From CAZJFC01 sp964545245 (GTDB taxonomy: Bacteria; Pseudomonadota; Alphaproteobacteria; Rickettsiales; 21-14-0-20-44-7), in the NCBI GenBank assembly GCA_964545245.1, contig CAZJFC010000003.1:1-60155 (forward strand): a DNA stretch of 60,155 nt. The letters are read 5' to 3'. The position numbers and the translations under genes are program-made. Positions 59,606 to 60,155 of this stretch are shown here, piece by piece. Under the pieces are notes generated by a model. It did no database searches, was not told the origin of the DNA, and saw only the letters and a program-made list of their open reading frames with translations. Each line of letters starts with the position of its first letter. Within the stretch, counting starts at the first letter, position 1.

Positions 59606-60155
59606 TCACAATATGGGCAAAGTCAGTTTGACATTCGCCCCGCCGCCCGGCGTGTTGGAAAGCTCGATCTTGCCGTGGTGGTCTTCCATGACTTTTTTCA
59701 CGATGGCAAGGCCCAGCCCGGTTCCTTTGGTGCGGGTTGTCACATAAGGCTCGGTGAGCCTGTCGAGGAGTTCTTCCGGGAAGCCCTTGCCGTTGTCGGA
59801 AATGTTGATTTCGATATTCTCATCCATTTTCGCAACCGCGCGGATCCTGGCGTCCTTGATGCCGTTTTCAGTCAGGGATTCCGCCGCGTTTTTGATGATG
59901 TTGGTCAGGACTTGCGTAATCTGGCTGCCATCCACCATGGTTTCCATCTGGTCGGGCATGTCGAGTTCAAAATCAATTTTTGAATGGGCAACACGGCCTG
60001 AGAACATCGCGTCTTTGAGCAGGATTGAGATATTGTTCCTCGCAAATTTCGGCGCAGGGATGCGCGCGAAGTTTGAAAATTCCTGGATAATCTGGGCGAT
60101 ATCCGCCGTGTGGCGCACGATGGTGTTGGTATATCCCTCGAAATTCTCCCTGTCT
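59606..60155 (-). CDS. ntrY: NtrY-type sensor kinase, C-terminal part (cut by the window)
   Basis: The last about 183 residues of a histidine kinase, open at the right edge. The segment ADIAQIIQEFSNFARIPAPK follows the phospho-acceptor helix of NtrY-type kinases, and the ATPase boxes NIIKNAAESL, DNGKGFP and GTGLGLAIV are present. NtrY senses nitrogen or redox state and pairs with NtrX, which should lie outside the window. The His box is beyond the edge. Confidence 0.85.
   Translation of the reverse strand, partial: DRENFEGYTNTIVRHTADIAQIIQEFSNFARIPAPKFARNNISILLKDAMFSGRVAHSKIDFELDMPDQMETMVDGSQITQVLTNIIKNAAESLTENGIKDARIRAVAKMDENIEINISDNGKGFPEELLDRLTEPYVTTRTKGTGLGLAIVKKVMEDHHGKIELSNTPGGGANVKLTLPIL

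Overview
The window is a chromosomal stretch of an alphaproteobacterium, at moderate GC. This is supported by an RNase E whose S1 domain is split by a long acidic insertion, an NtrY-type kinase fragment, a cpaBCDEF pilus cluster, an LdtR-like MarR regulator, PccB/PccA and the nuo gene order. I cannot name the genus. Two 10-N scaffold gaps (16681-16690 and 55436-55445) and several one-base frameshifts in homopolymers suggest a draft or metagenome assembly, so some broken genes may be sequence errors.

Layout. 1-707: dispersed repeats, including one copy of a promoter-bearing repeat. 708-9783: thrC, then three very large unknown proteins in which I see no cysteine (801, 807 and 563 aa), and a CorC-like CBS protein. 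10123-17247: nuoABCDEF, interrupted by unrelated small genes (a GIY-YIG protein, a lipoprotein, a Cys-rich secreted protein, a frameshifted SIMPL gene) and ending after nuoF. 17248-19090: three tandem paralogs, the middle one dead, and a 50-aa membrane protein. 19313-21285: an OmpR/EnvZ-type pair. 21339-23266: rpsB-tsf. 23402-25272: a VapBC-like toxin-antitoxin pair divergent from a FliB-like gene. 25274-27684: unknown helical proteins. 27687-32917: the cpa cluster. 33033-35849: rmuC, lpxC and an unknown gene. 36019-39995: pccB and pccA with a four-helix-bundle gene between them. 40098-44753: an unknown gene, pgsA, uvrC, mutL. 44911-45987: a duplicated structured leader plus tiny membrane protein. 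46031-49431: rne and a MarR regulator. 49661-51367: a Kef-type antiporter. 51436-55116: an SDR, folB, a glycosyltransferase, class I aldolase and thiE. 55113-60155: a gap-split unknown gene, map, ispG, an ankyrin protein and the end of ntrY.

The strongest candidate for something new is at 44911-45987. A roughly 250-nt leader carries several hairpins that show paired base changes between two tandem copies. Its last stem pairs the Shine-Dalgarno sequence of a 48-aa single-pass membrane protein with an upstream anti-SD. The duplication also copied the last codons of rne, and the second small gene has a Trp19-to-TGA nonsense change. A second candidate is a roughly 260-bp repeat found in inverted orientation at both ends of the window. 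It has a conserved sigma70-like promoter and a downstream region that looks like a small RNA or micro-peptide gene.

Housekeeping genes, pili and respiratory genes look normal. The accessory material is mainly palindromic repeats, small mobile-looking genes and lineage-specific helical proteins.
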